From positions 2,680,501-2,744,500 of the forward strand of contig JARUPY010000091.1 in NCBI GenBank assembly GCA_029817715.1: 64,000 bases of DNA, written 5' to 3'. This DNA is from Melastoma dodecandrum. Its lineage: Eukaryota; Streptophyta; Magnoliopsida; Myrtales; Melastomataceae. A model generated the notes under the pieces. It was not told the origin of the DNA. It was given only the letters and a program-made list of their open reading frames with translations, and did no database searches. Below are positions 53,609 through 60,881 of this stretch, in pieces; position 1 is the stretch's first letter; each line of letters opens with the position of its first letter. Made by a program: the position numbers and the translations under genes.

Positions 53609-53932
53609 ATGGTGAATAAGTTCAAGTCGATCGCCCTCGCGGGCGTTCTCGCACTCGTCGCGGCCCCTGCGTTCGCGCAGAACGGCGCCCCGATCGTCGG
53701 CGATCTGCCGATCATCAACGGCCTGCCGCTGGTCGGCAACAACGCTTCGGGCCTCGATCTCGACCCGTTCCACATCTTCACGCCGGCTCCGGCTCCGGCC
53801 GCCGCCCCGGCGCCGATGATGATGCACCATCACATGATGATGCATCACCATATGATGATGCACCACCATATGATGATGCACCACAAGACGATGATGATGC
53901 ATCACAAGACCATGATGAAAAAGGCCATGTGA
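53609..53932 (+). CDS. secreted Met/His-rich protein, copy 1
   Basis: 107 residues. Signal peptide VNKFKSIALAGVLALVAAPAFA, cleaved near residue 23. The short mature core reads GAPIVGDLPIINGLPLVG and GLDLDPFHIFTPAPAPA. From residue 70 the tail is built almost wholly of Met and His in MMMHHH units, then MMMHHKT units, ending KKAM. Such a tail could bind copper, zinc or nickel; no enzyme motif exists. The ribosome-binding site is TAGGAGGAGC, shared almost exactly with copy 2 downstream. A strong terminator follows. No family recognised; metal binding is inference from composition. Confidence 0.75.
   Translation: MVNKFKSIALAGVLALVAAPAFAQNGAPIVGDLPIINGLPLVGNNASGLDLDPFHIFTPAPAPAAAPAPMMMHHHMMMHHHMMMHHHMMMHHKTMMMHHKTMMKKAM
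53816..53929 (+). repeat. tandem 18-bp repeats encoding MMMHHH
   Basis: Three near-perfect 18-bp units (ATGATGATGCAYCAYCAY) at 53816, 53834 and 53852 are followed by two 21-bp variants that replace the third His codon with Lys-Thr, then a degenerate end. His codons vary (CAC/CAT) between units, so the repeat is kept at protein level too. Such arrays can gain or lose units by slippage without changing frame. Confidence 0.85.
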
Positions 53933-53980
53933 TCGCCGGCGCGATGCCTCGCGGCGTCGCGCGCGTTCCGGCCGGAACAG

Positions 53981-54010
53981 AAAAGCCCGCACGCGAGCGC
54001 GGGCTTTTTC
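53981..54010 (+). terminator. rho-independent terminator after Met/His gene 1
   Basis: AAAAGCCCGC (53981-53990) pairs with GCGGGCTTTT (53999-54008) around an 8-base loop, followed by more T (TTTTTC). This is the strongest terminator in the window and separates the two paralogous genes into distinct transcripts. Confidence 0.85.
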
Positions 54011-54107
54011 TTTGTCGGACGATCGCGTCGGGGAGAAGGCTGGACAGGTATGGATATTGCCAAGCTCGGATCTGTCTTTGCTCTCGCGCTCTAAGGAGGA
54101 GCCCAGC

Positions 54108-54350
54108 ATGGTTCGGACCATCAAGATTGCCGCTCTCGTCACCACGCTCGCGTTCACCGCCACGCCGGTCCTCGCGGAAGGACTCGAGCTGCCGATCGTC
54201 GGCGTGCTGCCGACGCCCGGCAACGGGCTCGACCTCGATCCGCTGCACATCTTCACGCCCGAGCCCGCGCCGGCGCCCGCCGAGCCGGCGCCGATGAAGA
54301 AGAAGCATCACCACATGATGCACAAGAAGATGATGAAGAAGACGATGTGA
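54108..54350 (+). CDS. secreted Met/His/Lys-rich protein, copy 2
   Basis: 80-residue paralogue of the preceding gene. Signal peptide VRTIKIAALVTTLAFTATPVLA; core LELPIVGVLPTPGNGLDLDP then LHIFTPEPAPAPAEP, aligned with GLDLDPFHIFTPAPAP in copy 1. The tail is shorter and more basic (MKKKHHHMMHKKMMKKTM). The leader sequence GCTCTAAGGAGGAGC before the ATG matches GCTCTAGGAGGAGC of copy 1, so the duplication included the ribosome-binding site. Its own hairpin lies downstream. Function unknown; metal binding is likely by composition. Confidence 0.75.
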   Translation: MVRTIKIAALVTTLAFTATPVLAEGLELPIVGVLPTPGNGLDLDPLHIFTPEPAPAPAEPAPMKKKHHHMMHKKMMKKTM

Positions 54351-54370
54351 GTCGGCACGACGGGCCGGAC

Positions 54371-54400
54371 GCGAAAAGGCCCGCACCTGGATGCGGGCCT
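54371..54400 (-). terminator. terminator shared by mclA and Met/His gene 2
   Basis: AGGCCCGCA (54377-54385) and TGCGGGCCT (54392-54400) form a perfect 9-bp stem with a 6-base loop. On the minus strand it is followed by TTTTCGC, so it best serves the mclA transcript that ends just upstream. On the plus strand it may also stop Met/His gene 2. Confidence 0.7.
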
Positions 54401-54431
54401 CATCTCTCGTGTCGTCGGGATTGGGTTGCGA

Positions 54432-55418
54432 TCAGCCCTTGGGCGCCGGCTTGCCGATCGCGTCGGCCTTGGTGATCAGCGCCTGCGCCATGCGGATCGA
54501 GGCGATGTCGATGAGGCGGCCGTCGAGCGAGACGGCGCCCTTGCCCTCCTTCGAGGCCTTCTCCATCGCCTCGAGGATGCGGCGGGCCTTGGTCACCTCG
54601 GCCTCGGACGGCGAGAACACCTCGTTGGCGAGCGCGACCTGGCTTGGGTGGATGGCCCACTTGCCCTCGAAGCCGAGCACCGCGCAGCGCCGCGCCGCCG
54701 CCTTGAAGCCTTCGGCGTCCTGGATGTCGCCGAACGGCCCGTCGATCGGCCGCAGGCCGTAGGCGCGGCAGGCGACCATCATGCGGCTCTGCGCGTAGAG
54801 CCAGGGATCGCCCCAGATGAACTCGCGATGGCCCTGCTCGTCCTTGTCGGTGAGCACGCCGTATTCGGGATTGACGCCGCCGATGACGGTGGTCCGCGCA
54901 CGCGTCGACGCCGCGTAGTCGGCGACACCGAAGCTCATCGCCTCGTTGCGCTTCGAGGCCTGGGCGATCGCCTCGACGTTGGCCATGCCGAGCGCCGTCT
55001 CGATCAGGATGTCGAAGCCGAGCTTCTTCTCGCGCTTCTTTGCCTGCTCGATCTGCGTCACCAGCATGTCGACCGCGTAGACGTCCTGCGCGGTGCCGAC
55101 CTTCGGGATCAGCAGCATGTCGAGGCGGGGGCAGGCTTCGACGATGTCGACGACGTCGCGGTACATGTAGTGCGTGTCGAGGCCGTTGATGCGCACCTGC
55201 ATCGTCTTCGCGCCCCAGTCGATGTCGTTCAGCGCCTGCACGATGTTCTTGCGCGCCTGCTCCTTGTCGTCGGGCGCCACGGCATCTTCGCAATCAAGGA
55301 AGATCACGTCCGCCTCGCCCTTGGCCGCCTTCTCGAACATGCCGGGGTTGGAGCCGGGCACCGCCAACTGGGAGCGATGGAGCCGGGGTGTCGCCTGCTC
55401 GATGAGGGTAAAGCTCAT
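54432..55418 (-). CDS. mclA: L-malyl-CoA / beta-methylmalyl-CoA lyase
   Basis: 328-residue HpcH/HpaI-type lyase that cleaves malyl-CoA to glyoxylate and acetyl-CoA, the last step of the serine cycle. It starts MSFTLIEQATPRLHRSQLAV, with PGMFEKAAKGEADVIFLDCE (Mg-binding acid), GFDILIETALGMANVEAIA and GFEGKWAIHPSQVALANEVF. The GGAAGGA ribosome-binding site is good. The same enzyme can serve the ethylmalonyl-CoA pathway. It lies downstream of mtkAB, separated by a REP-like doublet. Confidence 0.93.
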   Translation of the reverse strand: MSFTLIEQATPRLHRSQLAVPGSNPGMFEKAAKGEADVIFLDCEDAVAPDDKEQARKNIVQALNDIDWGAKTMQVRINGLDTHYMYRDVVDIVEACPRLDMLLIPKVGTAQDVYAVDMLVTQIEQAKKREKKLGFDILIETALGMANVEAIAQASKRNEAMSFGVADYAASTRARTTVIGGVNPEYGVLTDKDEQGHREFIWGDPWLYAQSRMMVACRAYGLRPIDGPFGDIQDAEGFKAAARRCAVLGFEGKWAIHPSQVALANEVFSPSEAEVTKARRILEAMEKASKEGKGAVSLDGRLIDIASIRMAQALITKADAIGKPAPKG

Positions 55419-55446
55419 TCAAAAGGTTCCTTCCGGTTCGTGGGAT

Positions 55447-55596
55447 CTCCTTCTCCCGCCTGCGGGAGAAGGTGGCCCCGCGAAGCGGGGTCGGATGAGG
55501 GGAGTCCCCGCTAGCACCACTGCTGTTAATGGGACGGCCCGTCCCCTGTTGCGACCCGGCGTCTTCGGGTCACCTGCTCCCGCAGGCGAGAGAAAG
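55447..55596. repeat. REP-like inverted doublet between mtkB and mclA
   Basis: Two imperfect palindromic units in opposite orientation. Unit A (about 55447-55503) has TTCTCCCGC/GCGGGAGAA and CCCCGC-GAA-GCGGGG hairpins. Unit B (about 55552-55596), when reverse-complemented, reads CTTTCTCTCGCCTGCGGGAG, then AGGTGACCCG, closely matching unit A. Between them lies a GGGACG-GCC-CGTCCC hairpin. Sequences of this kind are dispersed in many alphaproteobacterial genomes. It may stabilise or modulate the mtk-mcl transcript. Confidence 0.7.
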
Positions 55597-55622
55597 TTTG
55601 GCTGCGGAGCTTCCGGCGCGCC

Positions 55623-56522
55623 TCACGCCGCCTTCTTGTGCCGCTCCAGCACCTTCGCCATCGTCGAGCCGAGCTCGCCCGGCGACGGCGCCACGGTGAG
55701 GCCGTAGCCCTTCATGATCTCGGCCTTCTCGGCGGCGCTGTCGCCGGCGCCGGAGATGATCGCGCCGGCGTGACCCATGCGGCGGCCCTTCGGCGCGGTG
55801 AGCCCGGCGACGTAGCCGACCACCGGCTTCTTCATGTTCTTCGACACCCATTCGGCCGCTTCGGCCTCCTGCGGGCCGCCGATCTCGCCGATCATCAGCA
55901 CGGCCTCCGTCTCCGGATCCTCCTCGAACAGCGCGAGATGGTCGGCGAAGGACGAGCCGTTGATCGGATCGCCGCCGATGCCGACGGAGGTCGAGATGCC
56001 GAGACCGAGCGCCTTCAGCTGCTCGGCCGCCTCGTACCCCAGCGTTCCGGAGCGCGATACGACGCCGACCGAGCCCTTCGAGTAGATGTGGCCGGGCATG
56101 ATGCCGAGCATCGCCTTGCCGGGCGAGATGATGCCGGCGCAATTAGGGCCGACCAGCATGGTGCGGCGCTCCTTCGGGTAGCGGCGCAGGTAGCGCTTCA
56201 CGCGCATCATGTCCTGCGCCGGGATGCCGTCGGTGATCGCGCAGATCAGCTTCAGGCCGGCATCGGCGCCCTCCATCATCGCGTCGGCGCAATAGGGCGG
56301 CGCGACGAAGGTGATCGACGCCTCGGCGCCGGTCGCCTCGACGGCCTCCTTCACGGTGTTGAACACCGGACGGTCGAGATGCGTCATCCCGCCTTTGCCC
56401 GGGGTCACGCCGCCGACGATGTTGGTGCCGTAGGCGATGGCCTCCTTGCCGTGGAACGTGCCTTTGTCCCCGGTGAAGCCCTGGATGATGATTTTGGTGT
56501 TTTCGTCGATCAGGATGCTCAT
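55623..56522 (-). CDS. mtkB: malate-CoA ligase (malate thiokinase) subunit alpha
   Basis: 299-residue homologue of succinyl-CoA synthetase alpha (SucD). CoA-binding fold: [20 protein letters not shown] and [20 protein letters not shown]. The phosphohistidine lies in [18 protein letters not shown] near residue 250. Sequence alone does not separate succinate from malate ligases. The position between mtkA and mclA, with hprA upstream, indicates the serine-cycle enzyme that makes malyl-CoA. Nearby genes share direction and close spacing (12 bases to mtkA). Confidence 0.9.
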   Translation of the reverse strand: MSILIDENTKIIIQGFTGDKGTFHGKEAIAYGTNIVGGVTPGKGGMTHLDRPVFNTVKEAVEATGAEASITFVAPPYCADAMMEGADAGLKLICAITDGIPAQDMMRVKRYLRRYPKERRTMLVGPNCAGIISPGKAMLGIMPGHIYSKGSVGVVSRSGTLGYEAAEQLKALGLGISTSVGIGGDPINGSSFADHLALFEEDPETEAVLMIGEIGGPQEAEAAEWVSKNMKKPVVGYVAGLTAPKGRRMGHAGAIISGAGDSAAEKAEIMKGYGLTVAPSPGELGSTMAKVLERHKKAA

Positions 56523-56534
56523 GGCGTTTCTCCC

Positions 56535-57704
56535 TCAGGCCGCCTTGCCGGCGACCTCGACCGCGATCTCCGCCGCGTTGGTCAGGCTGTCGGCAGTGTG
56601 CAGCTTGATGCCGCTCTCGTTCAGGATCTTGCGGCCGGCCTCGACGTTGGTGCCGGCGAGGCGCACCACGAGCGGCACCTGGAGGTTGGTCTCCTTCACC
56701 GCCTTGACGACGCCGTCGGCGACCCAGTCGCAGCGGTTGATGCCGGCGAAGATGTTGACCAGCACCGCCTTGACGTTCTTGTCCGACAGCACGAGCCGGA
56801 ACGCCGTCGCGACGCGCTCGGCCGAGGCGCCGCCGCCGACGTCGAGGAAGTTGGCCGGCTCGCCGCCGGCATGCTTGATCATGTCCATCGTCGCCATGGC
56901 GAGGCCGGCGCCGTTGACGATGCAGCCGATGTTGCCCTCGAGCCCGACGTAGTTGAGCTGGTGCTCGGCGGCCTGCGCCTCGCGCGGGTCCTCCTGCGCC
57001 GGGTCGTGCATGTCGGCGACCTTGCGCTGGCGGAACATCGCGTTGTCGTCGAAGCTCATCTTGGCGTCGAGCGCGACGATGCGGTTGTCCTTGGTCAGCA
57101 CCAGCGGGTTGATCTCGAGCATCGTCGCGTCGTGGTCGCGGAAGGCGCGGTAGCAGCCGAGGATCGTCTTGACGGCGTTCTGCACCTGCTTCGAGTTGAG
57201 CCCGAGCTTGAAGGCGATCTCGCGCGCCTCGAACTGCTGCATGCCGACGGCCGGCTCGACGATGACGGTGATCATCGAGTCGGGCTTCTCCTTGGCGATC
57301 TGCTCGATCTCCATGCCGCCTTCCTTGGAGGCGATGACGCGGACGCGCTCCTCCTTCCGGTCGAGCACGAAGCCGAGGTAGAATTCCTTCTCGAAGGGAT
57401 CGGCGACCTCGACGTAGACGCGCTGGACGGGCTTGCCCTCGGGACCCGTCTGGTGCGTGACCAGCGTCTTGCCGAGCATGCTTTCAGCCGCGTCGCGGAC
57501 CTCGTGATAGGTCTTGCACATCTTGATGCCGCCGGCCTTGCCGCGGGCGCCGGCGTGGATCTGCGCCTTCACGACCCATTTCCAGCCGCCGAGCTCGGTG
57601 GCGGCATAGACCGCCTGCTCGGCGGAATAGGCGACGGCGCCGCGGGCGAGCCCGACGCCGGCCTTGGCCAGGATTTCCTTGGCCTGGTACTCGTGAATGT
57701 CCAT
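56535..57704 (-). CDS. mtkA: malate-CoA ligase (malate thiokinase) subunit beta
   Basis: 389-residue ATP-grasp subunit homologous to SucC. It begins [40 protein letters not shown] forms part of the nucleotide site; [20 protein letters not shown] and [20 protein letters not shown] are conserved. It makes malyl-CoA together with MtkB at the cost of ATP. The hprA gene ends 87 bases upstream, with a perfect hairpin between. Confidence 0.92.
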   Translation of the reverse strand: MDIHEYQAKEILAKAGVGLARGAVAYSAEQAVYAATELGGWKWVVKAQIHAGARGKAGGIKMCKTYHEVRDAAESMLGKTLVTHQTGPEGKPVQRVYVEVADPFEKEFYLGFVLDRKEERVRVIASKEGGMEIEQIAKEKPDSMITVIVEPAVGMQQFEAREIAFKLGLNSKQVQNAVKTILGCYRAFRDHDATMLEINPLVLTKDNRIVALDAKMSFDDNAMFRQRKVADMHDPAQEDPREAQAAEHQLNYVGLEGNIGCIVNGAGLAMATMDMIKHAGGEPANFLDVGGGASAERVATAFRLVLSDKNVKAVLVNIFAGINRCDWVADGVVKAVKETNLQVPLVVRLAGTNVEAGRKILNESGIKLHTADSLTNAAEIAVEVAGKAA

Positions 57705-57754
57705 GCGGCGATCCCTCCCTGGGCGGCGGCTTTTTGCCTGTCTTCGTCCTCTGC

Positions 57755-57778
57755 CCGCTCGCCGCGACCGGCGAGCGG
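57755..57778 (-). terminator. intergenic hairpin between hprA and mtkA
   Basis: CCGCTCGCCG (57755-57764) and CGGCGAGCGG (57769-57778) form a perfect 10-bp stem with the tetraloop CGAC. No T run follows on the minus strand, so it may act as a partial terminator or as an RNA-stability element that sets hprA and mtkAB levels. Confidence 0.4.
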
Positions 57779-57791
57779 TCGTCCTTCAGTG

Positions 57792-58730
57792 CTATTCGAC
57801 GACGTTCTGCGGCTTGCCGCCGACGAATGCCTCGATGTTGTCGACGAGCTGATCGGCGAGGATCTGCATCGCCTCCTGGCTTGCCCAGGCGACGTGCGGC
57901 GTGACGATCAGGTTTGGAATCGAAGGATCGAGCAGCACGTTGCCGTTCTTCGGCGGCTCCTCGGTCAGCACGTCGAAGCCGGCCCCGGCGATCTCGCCCG
58001 ACTTGAGCGCAGCGGCGAGCGCGGCCTCGTCGACCAGGCCGCCGCGCGCCGTGTTGATCAGGATCGCGCTCTTCTTCATCGCCTTGAGCTGCTCGGCGCC
58101 GATCATGTTGCGCGTGTCAGGCGTCAGCGGCGCGTGCAGCGTGATGACGTCGCTGTCCTTCAGGATGGTCGGCAGGTCGACGAGCCCGTCCTGCGGGAAG
58201 ACGTCGTAGGCGATGACCTTCATGCCGAGCGCCTCGCAGCGCTTGCCGATCGACTTGCCGATCGCGCCGTAGCCGACGATGCCCATGGTCGAGCCGGCGA
58301 TGTCGTGGATCGGATGATCGAAGAAGCAGAACTGGCGCGCCTGGCCCCAGCGGCCCTGCTGCACGTCGAGATGATAGGGGATGATCTGGCGCTTCAGCGC
58401 GAACATCAGCGCGATCACGTGCTCGGGCACGGTGTTGAAGGCGTAGTTGCGGATGTTGACGACGGCGACGCCCTTCTCCTTGGCGGCCGCCTTGTCGATG
58501 ATGTCGGTGCCGGTCGCCGCGACCGCGATGAGCTTCAGCTTGGGCAGCTGCGACAGCGTCTCGCCGCGCATCGGCACCTTGTTGGTGATGCAGATCGTGG
58601 CGTCCTTCAGACGCTCGACGATCTGATCCGGGGTCGTGACCTCGTATTCCTTGTAGCTCGCCTCGAAGCTCGGCTTGCGAACCGTCGCATCGAGGGTCTC
58701 ACGATCAAGAAAAACAATCGATTGGGTCAT
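57792..58730 (-). CDS. hprA: hydroxypyruvate reductase (glycerate dehydrogenase)
   Basis: 312-residue D-2-hydroxyacid dehydrogenase reducing hydroxypyruvate to D-glycerate in the serine cycle. NAD fold: TMGIVGYGAIGKSIGKRCEA. Catalytic Arg in LINTARGGLVDEAAL, Glu in FDVLTEEPPKNG, His in LIVTPHVAWASQEAM. VAATGTDIIDKAAAKEKGVA and IRNYAFNTVPEHV closely resemble HprA of serine-cycle methylotrophs. It heads the cluster hprA-mtkA-mtkB-mclA on the minus strand. Confidence 0.93.
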   Translation of the reverse strand: MTQSIVFLDRETLDATVRKPSFEASYKEYEVTTPDQIVERLKDATICITNKVPMRGETLSQLPKLKLIAVAATGTDIIDKAAAKEKGVAVVNIRNYAFNTVPEHVIALMFALKRQIIPYHLDVQQGRWGQARQFCFFDHPIHDIAGSTMGIVGYGAIGKSIGKRCEALGMKVIAYDVFPQDGLVDLPTILKDSDVITLHAPLTPDTRNMIGAEQLKAMKKSAILINTARGGLVDEAALAAALKSGEIAGAGFDVLTEEPPKNGNVLLDPSIPNLIVTPHVAWASQEAMQILADQLVDNIEAFVGGKPQNVVE

Positions 58731-59192
58731 GTCGTATCTTTGCGCCTCGTCCTGGTCGGGATGCCGTTGCTAGAATAATGCGCACGGCACGCAAAGGGAC
58801 GGTTCGCGTTTCCACCCCTCTGTCGACCGGACGTGCCGGCCTTGTCGTCGTTGGGGCGGAAAGTGTCGCAGAAGGGGTGACTTAGCAAGGCGTCGTCCGG
58901 CGGCGTCTTGGGCAAAAAATTTTTATGGCAGCTCAGTGAAATTGCACCGCGGCAAAGTTCAATGCCGGTAGAGCAAGGCGCCGGCCAAGCAACGCGCCGG
59001 GCAGTGATTACGTCACCTGTTTCATCGAAGTATTCTATCGAATAATCATGTCTGCATCTCGGGATTGCACGGCTTGTCCGGCGCACGCAGCCTCTGGTCG
59101 GTCGCGCTTTCGCACCCATAACCTGTGCGGGCCGACCGCAGGTTCGCATGGCGGGCCGAGCATTGCGCGGGCGGACCCTCAAAGAGGGCACC
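58731..59192. other. divergent intergenic region hprA / Hsp70-like
   Basis: 462 bases without a gene, less GC-rich than its surroundings. Noted: an A/T stretch (AAAAAATTTTT) near 58914-58924 on the hprA side, and a short dyad TATTC-TATC-GAATA at 59031-59044 with a direct ATCGAA repeat (59024 and 59037). It must hold both divergent promoters. I cannot assign a regulator; in other methylotrophs serine-cycle genes are controlled by the LysR protein QscR. Confidence 0.4.
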
Positions 59193-60881
59193 ATGATCGT
59201 CGGCATCGACCTCTGCACGACGAACTCGCTGATTGCCGCCTACGGCCCCGACGGGCCGACGTTGTTCACCAACGCGTCGGGCGGCCAGCTGACGCCGTCC
59301 GTGGTCAGCGTCGACGACACGGGCGGCGTCCTCGTCGGCAGCGGCGCCCGCGACCGGCTCGTCACGCATCCCGACCGCAGCGTCGCCGCCTTCAAGCGCT
59401 GGATAGGCAGCCCGCGCGAGACCAGCCTCGGCGGCCGCAGCCTGCGCGCCGAGCAGCTCTCCGCCCTCGTCCTGCGCAGCCTTATCGCCGACGCCGAGGC
59501 GGCGAGCGGCGAAAAGATCGAGGAGGCGGTCATCTCGGTGCCCGCCTATTTCTCCGACGCGCAGCGCACCGCCACGCGCGTCGCCGGCGAGCTGGCCGGG
59601 CTCAAGGTCGAGCGGCTGATCAACGAGCCCACCGCCGCCGCGCTGGCCTACGGCCTGCAGGCCCGCGAAGGTGGCGGCCGCTTCCTGGTGTTCGATCTCG
59701 GCGGCGGCACCTTCGACGTGTCGGTGCTCGAGATGTTCGACGGCGTGGTCGAGGTGCATGCCAGCGCCGGCGACAACTACCTCGGCGGCGAGGATTTTCT
59801 GCAGGTCCTCGTCGACGCGGCGGCCAGGACCCTCGGCTTCGATCCGTCGGCCCTCGCCGTCGGCGAGCGGGCGCAGCTCCTGCGTCGCCTGGAGGCGCTG
59901 AAGATCGCCCTCACGGGCCAGCGCGAGGCCGTGACGGACCTCACGATCAACGGCGAGTCGCGGCGCTTCTCGATGGACGAGCCGACCTTCGCGAGCCTCG
60001 CCGAGCCGCTCGTGCTGCGGCTTCGCCAGCCGCTGGAGCGGGCGCTGCGCGACGCCAACATCCGGCCCGACGAGCTCGACGAGGTGGTGCTCGTCGGCGG
60101 CGCGACCCGGATGCCGCTCGTCTCGCGTGCGGTGTCGCGGCTGACCGGGCGGCTGCCGCTGCGCCACATCGACCCCGACCGGGCCATCGCGCTCGGCGCC
60201 GCCGTCGCCGCCGGCATGAAGGCGCGCGACGCCAAGCTCGAGGAGATCATCCTCACCGACGTCTGCCCCTACACGCTCGGCACCGACGTCGCGAAGCGAG
60301 ACCAGAATGGGACGGCGCACCTCGGCTTTCTGCTGCCGATCATCAACCGCAACTCGACGGTGCCGATCAGCCGCGAGGAAACGATCTGGCCGTTGACCGA
60401 CGATCAGACCCAGCTCGCCTTCAACATCTACCAGGGCGAGCACCCCATCGCCGACAAGAACGTCAAGCTCGGCGAGCTGACCGTCGACCTGGCGCGCCCC
60501 GGGCCCCGGCAAGAGCGCGGCGCCACGATCCGCTTCACCTACGACGTCAACGGGATCCTGCAGGTCGAGGTGACGGTCGCAAAGACCGGCAAGCGCCACG
60601 AGCTGATCCTCGAGCAGCGGCCCGGCGTCCTGACCAAGGCCCAGATCGCCGATCGGCTGGCGGCACTGGCGAGCCTGAAAGTGCATCCGCGCGGCAAGCA
60701 GGAGAACCTCGCGATGATCGCCCGCGCCGAGCGGCTCTACGAGGAGCAGCTCGACCATCGCGAGCGCCTGCAGGCGATGATCGTCGAGTTCCGCTCGGTG
60801 CTGGAATCGCAGGACGAGCGCGTGATCGCGCGGACGCGCCAGCAGCTCGCCGAATCGCTCGACGGGATCGAGCGAGCCTGA
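59193..60881 (+). CDS. Hsp70-family chaperone, HscC-like
   Basis: 562-residue Hsp70, shorter than DnaK. The ATPase half is complete: IDLCTTNSLIAAYGPDGPTL (DnaK has DLGTTNS, so a Gly is Cys here), VISVPAYFSDAQRTATRVAG, INEPTAAALAYGLQ, LVFDLGGGTFDVSVLEMFDG, and VVLVGGATRMPLVSRAVSRL. The substrate-binding half begins near ILTDVCPYTLGTDVAKRDQN and has NRNSTVPISREETI. No C-terminal EEVD-type tail. The HscC assignment rests on length and the partner gene: a J-domain protein starts on the same TGATG overlap. Confidence 0.88.
   Translation: MIVGIDLCTTNSLIAAYGPDGPTLFTNASGGQLTPSVVSVDDTGGVLVGSGARDRLVTHPDRSVAAFKRWIGSPRETSLGGRSLRAEQLSALVLRSLIADAEAASGEKIEEAVISVPAYFSDAQRTATRVAGELAGLKVERLINEPTAAALAYGLQAREGGGRFLVFDLGGGTFDVSVLEMFDGVVEVHASAGDNYLGGEDFLQVLVDAAARTLGFDPSALAVGERAQLLRRLEALKIALTGQREAVTDLTINGESRRFSMDEPTFASLAEPLVLRLRQPLERALRDANIRPDELDEVVLVGGATRMPLVSRAVSRLTGRLPLRHIDPDRAIALGAAVAAGMKARDAKLEEIILTDVCPYTLGTDVAKRDQNGTAHLGFLLPIINRNSTVPISREETIWPLTDDQTQLAFNIYQGEHPIADKNVKLGELTVDLARPGPRQERGATIRFTYDVNGILQVEVTVAKTGKRHELILEQRPGVLTKAQIADRLAALASLKVHPRGKQENLAMIARAERLYEEQLDHRERLQAMIVEFRSVLESQDERVIARTRQQLAESLDGIERA

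Noticed and set aside
53816..53929. Short tandem repeats considered as a CRISPR array
   Set aside because: Units are contiguous without unique spacers and are in-frame codons of a secreted protein.
55623..57704. sucC-sucD (succinyl-CoA synthetase)
   Set aside because: The sequence alone fits, but flanking hprA and mclA make the malate thiokinase genes mtkA-mtkB far more likely.
55638..58778. 1046-codon plus-strand frame opposite hprA-mtkA-mtkB
   Set aside because: Composition is His/Arg/Asp/Val-rich with no recognisable fold, and the opposite strand encodes three well-conserved enzymes.
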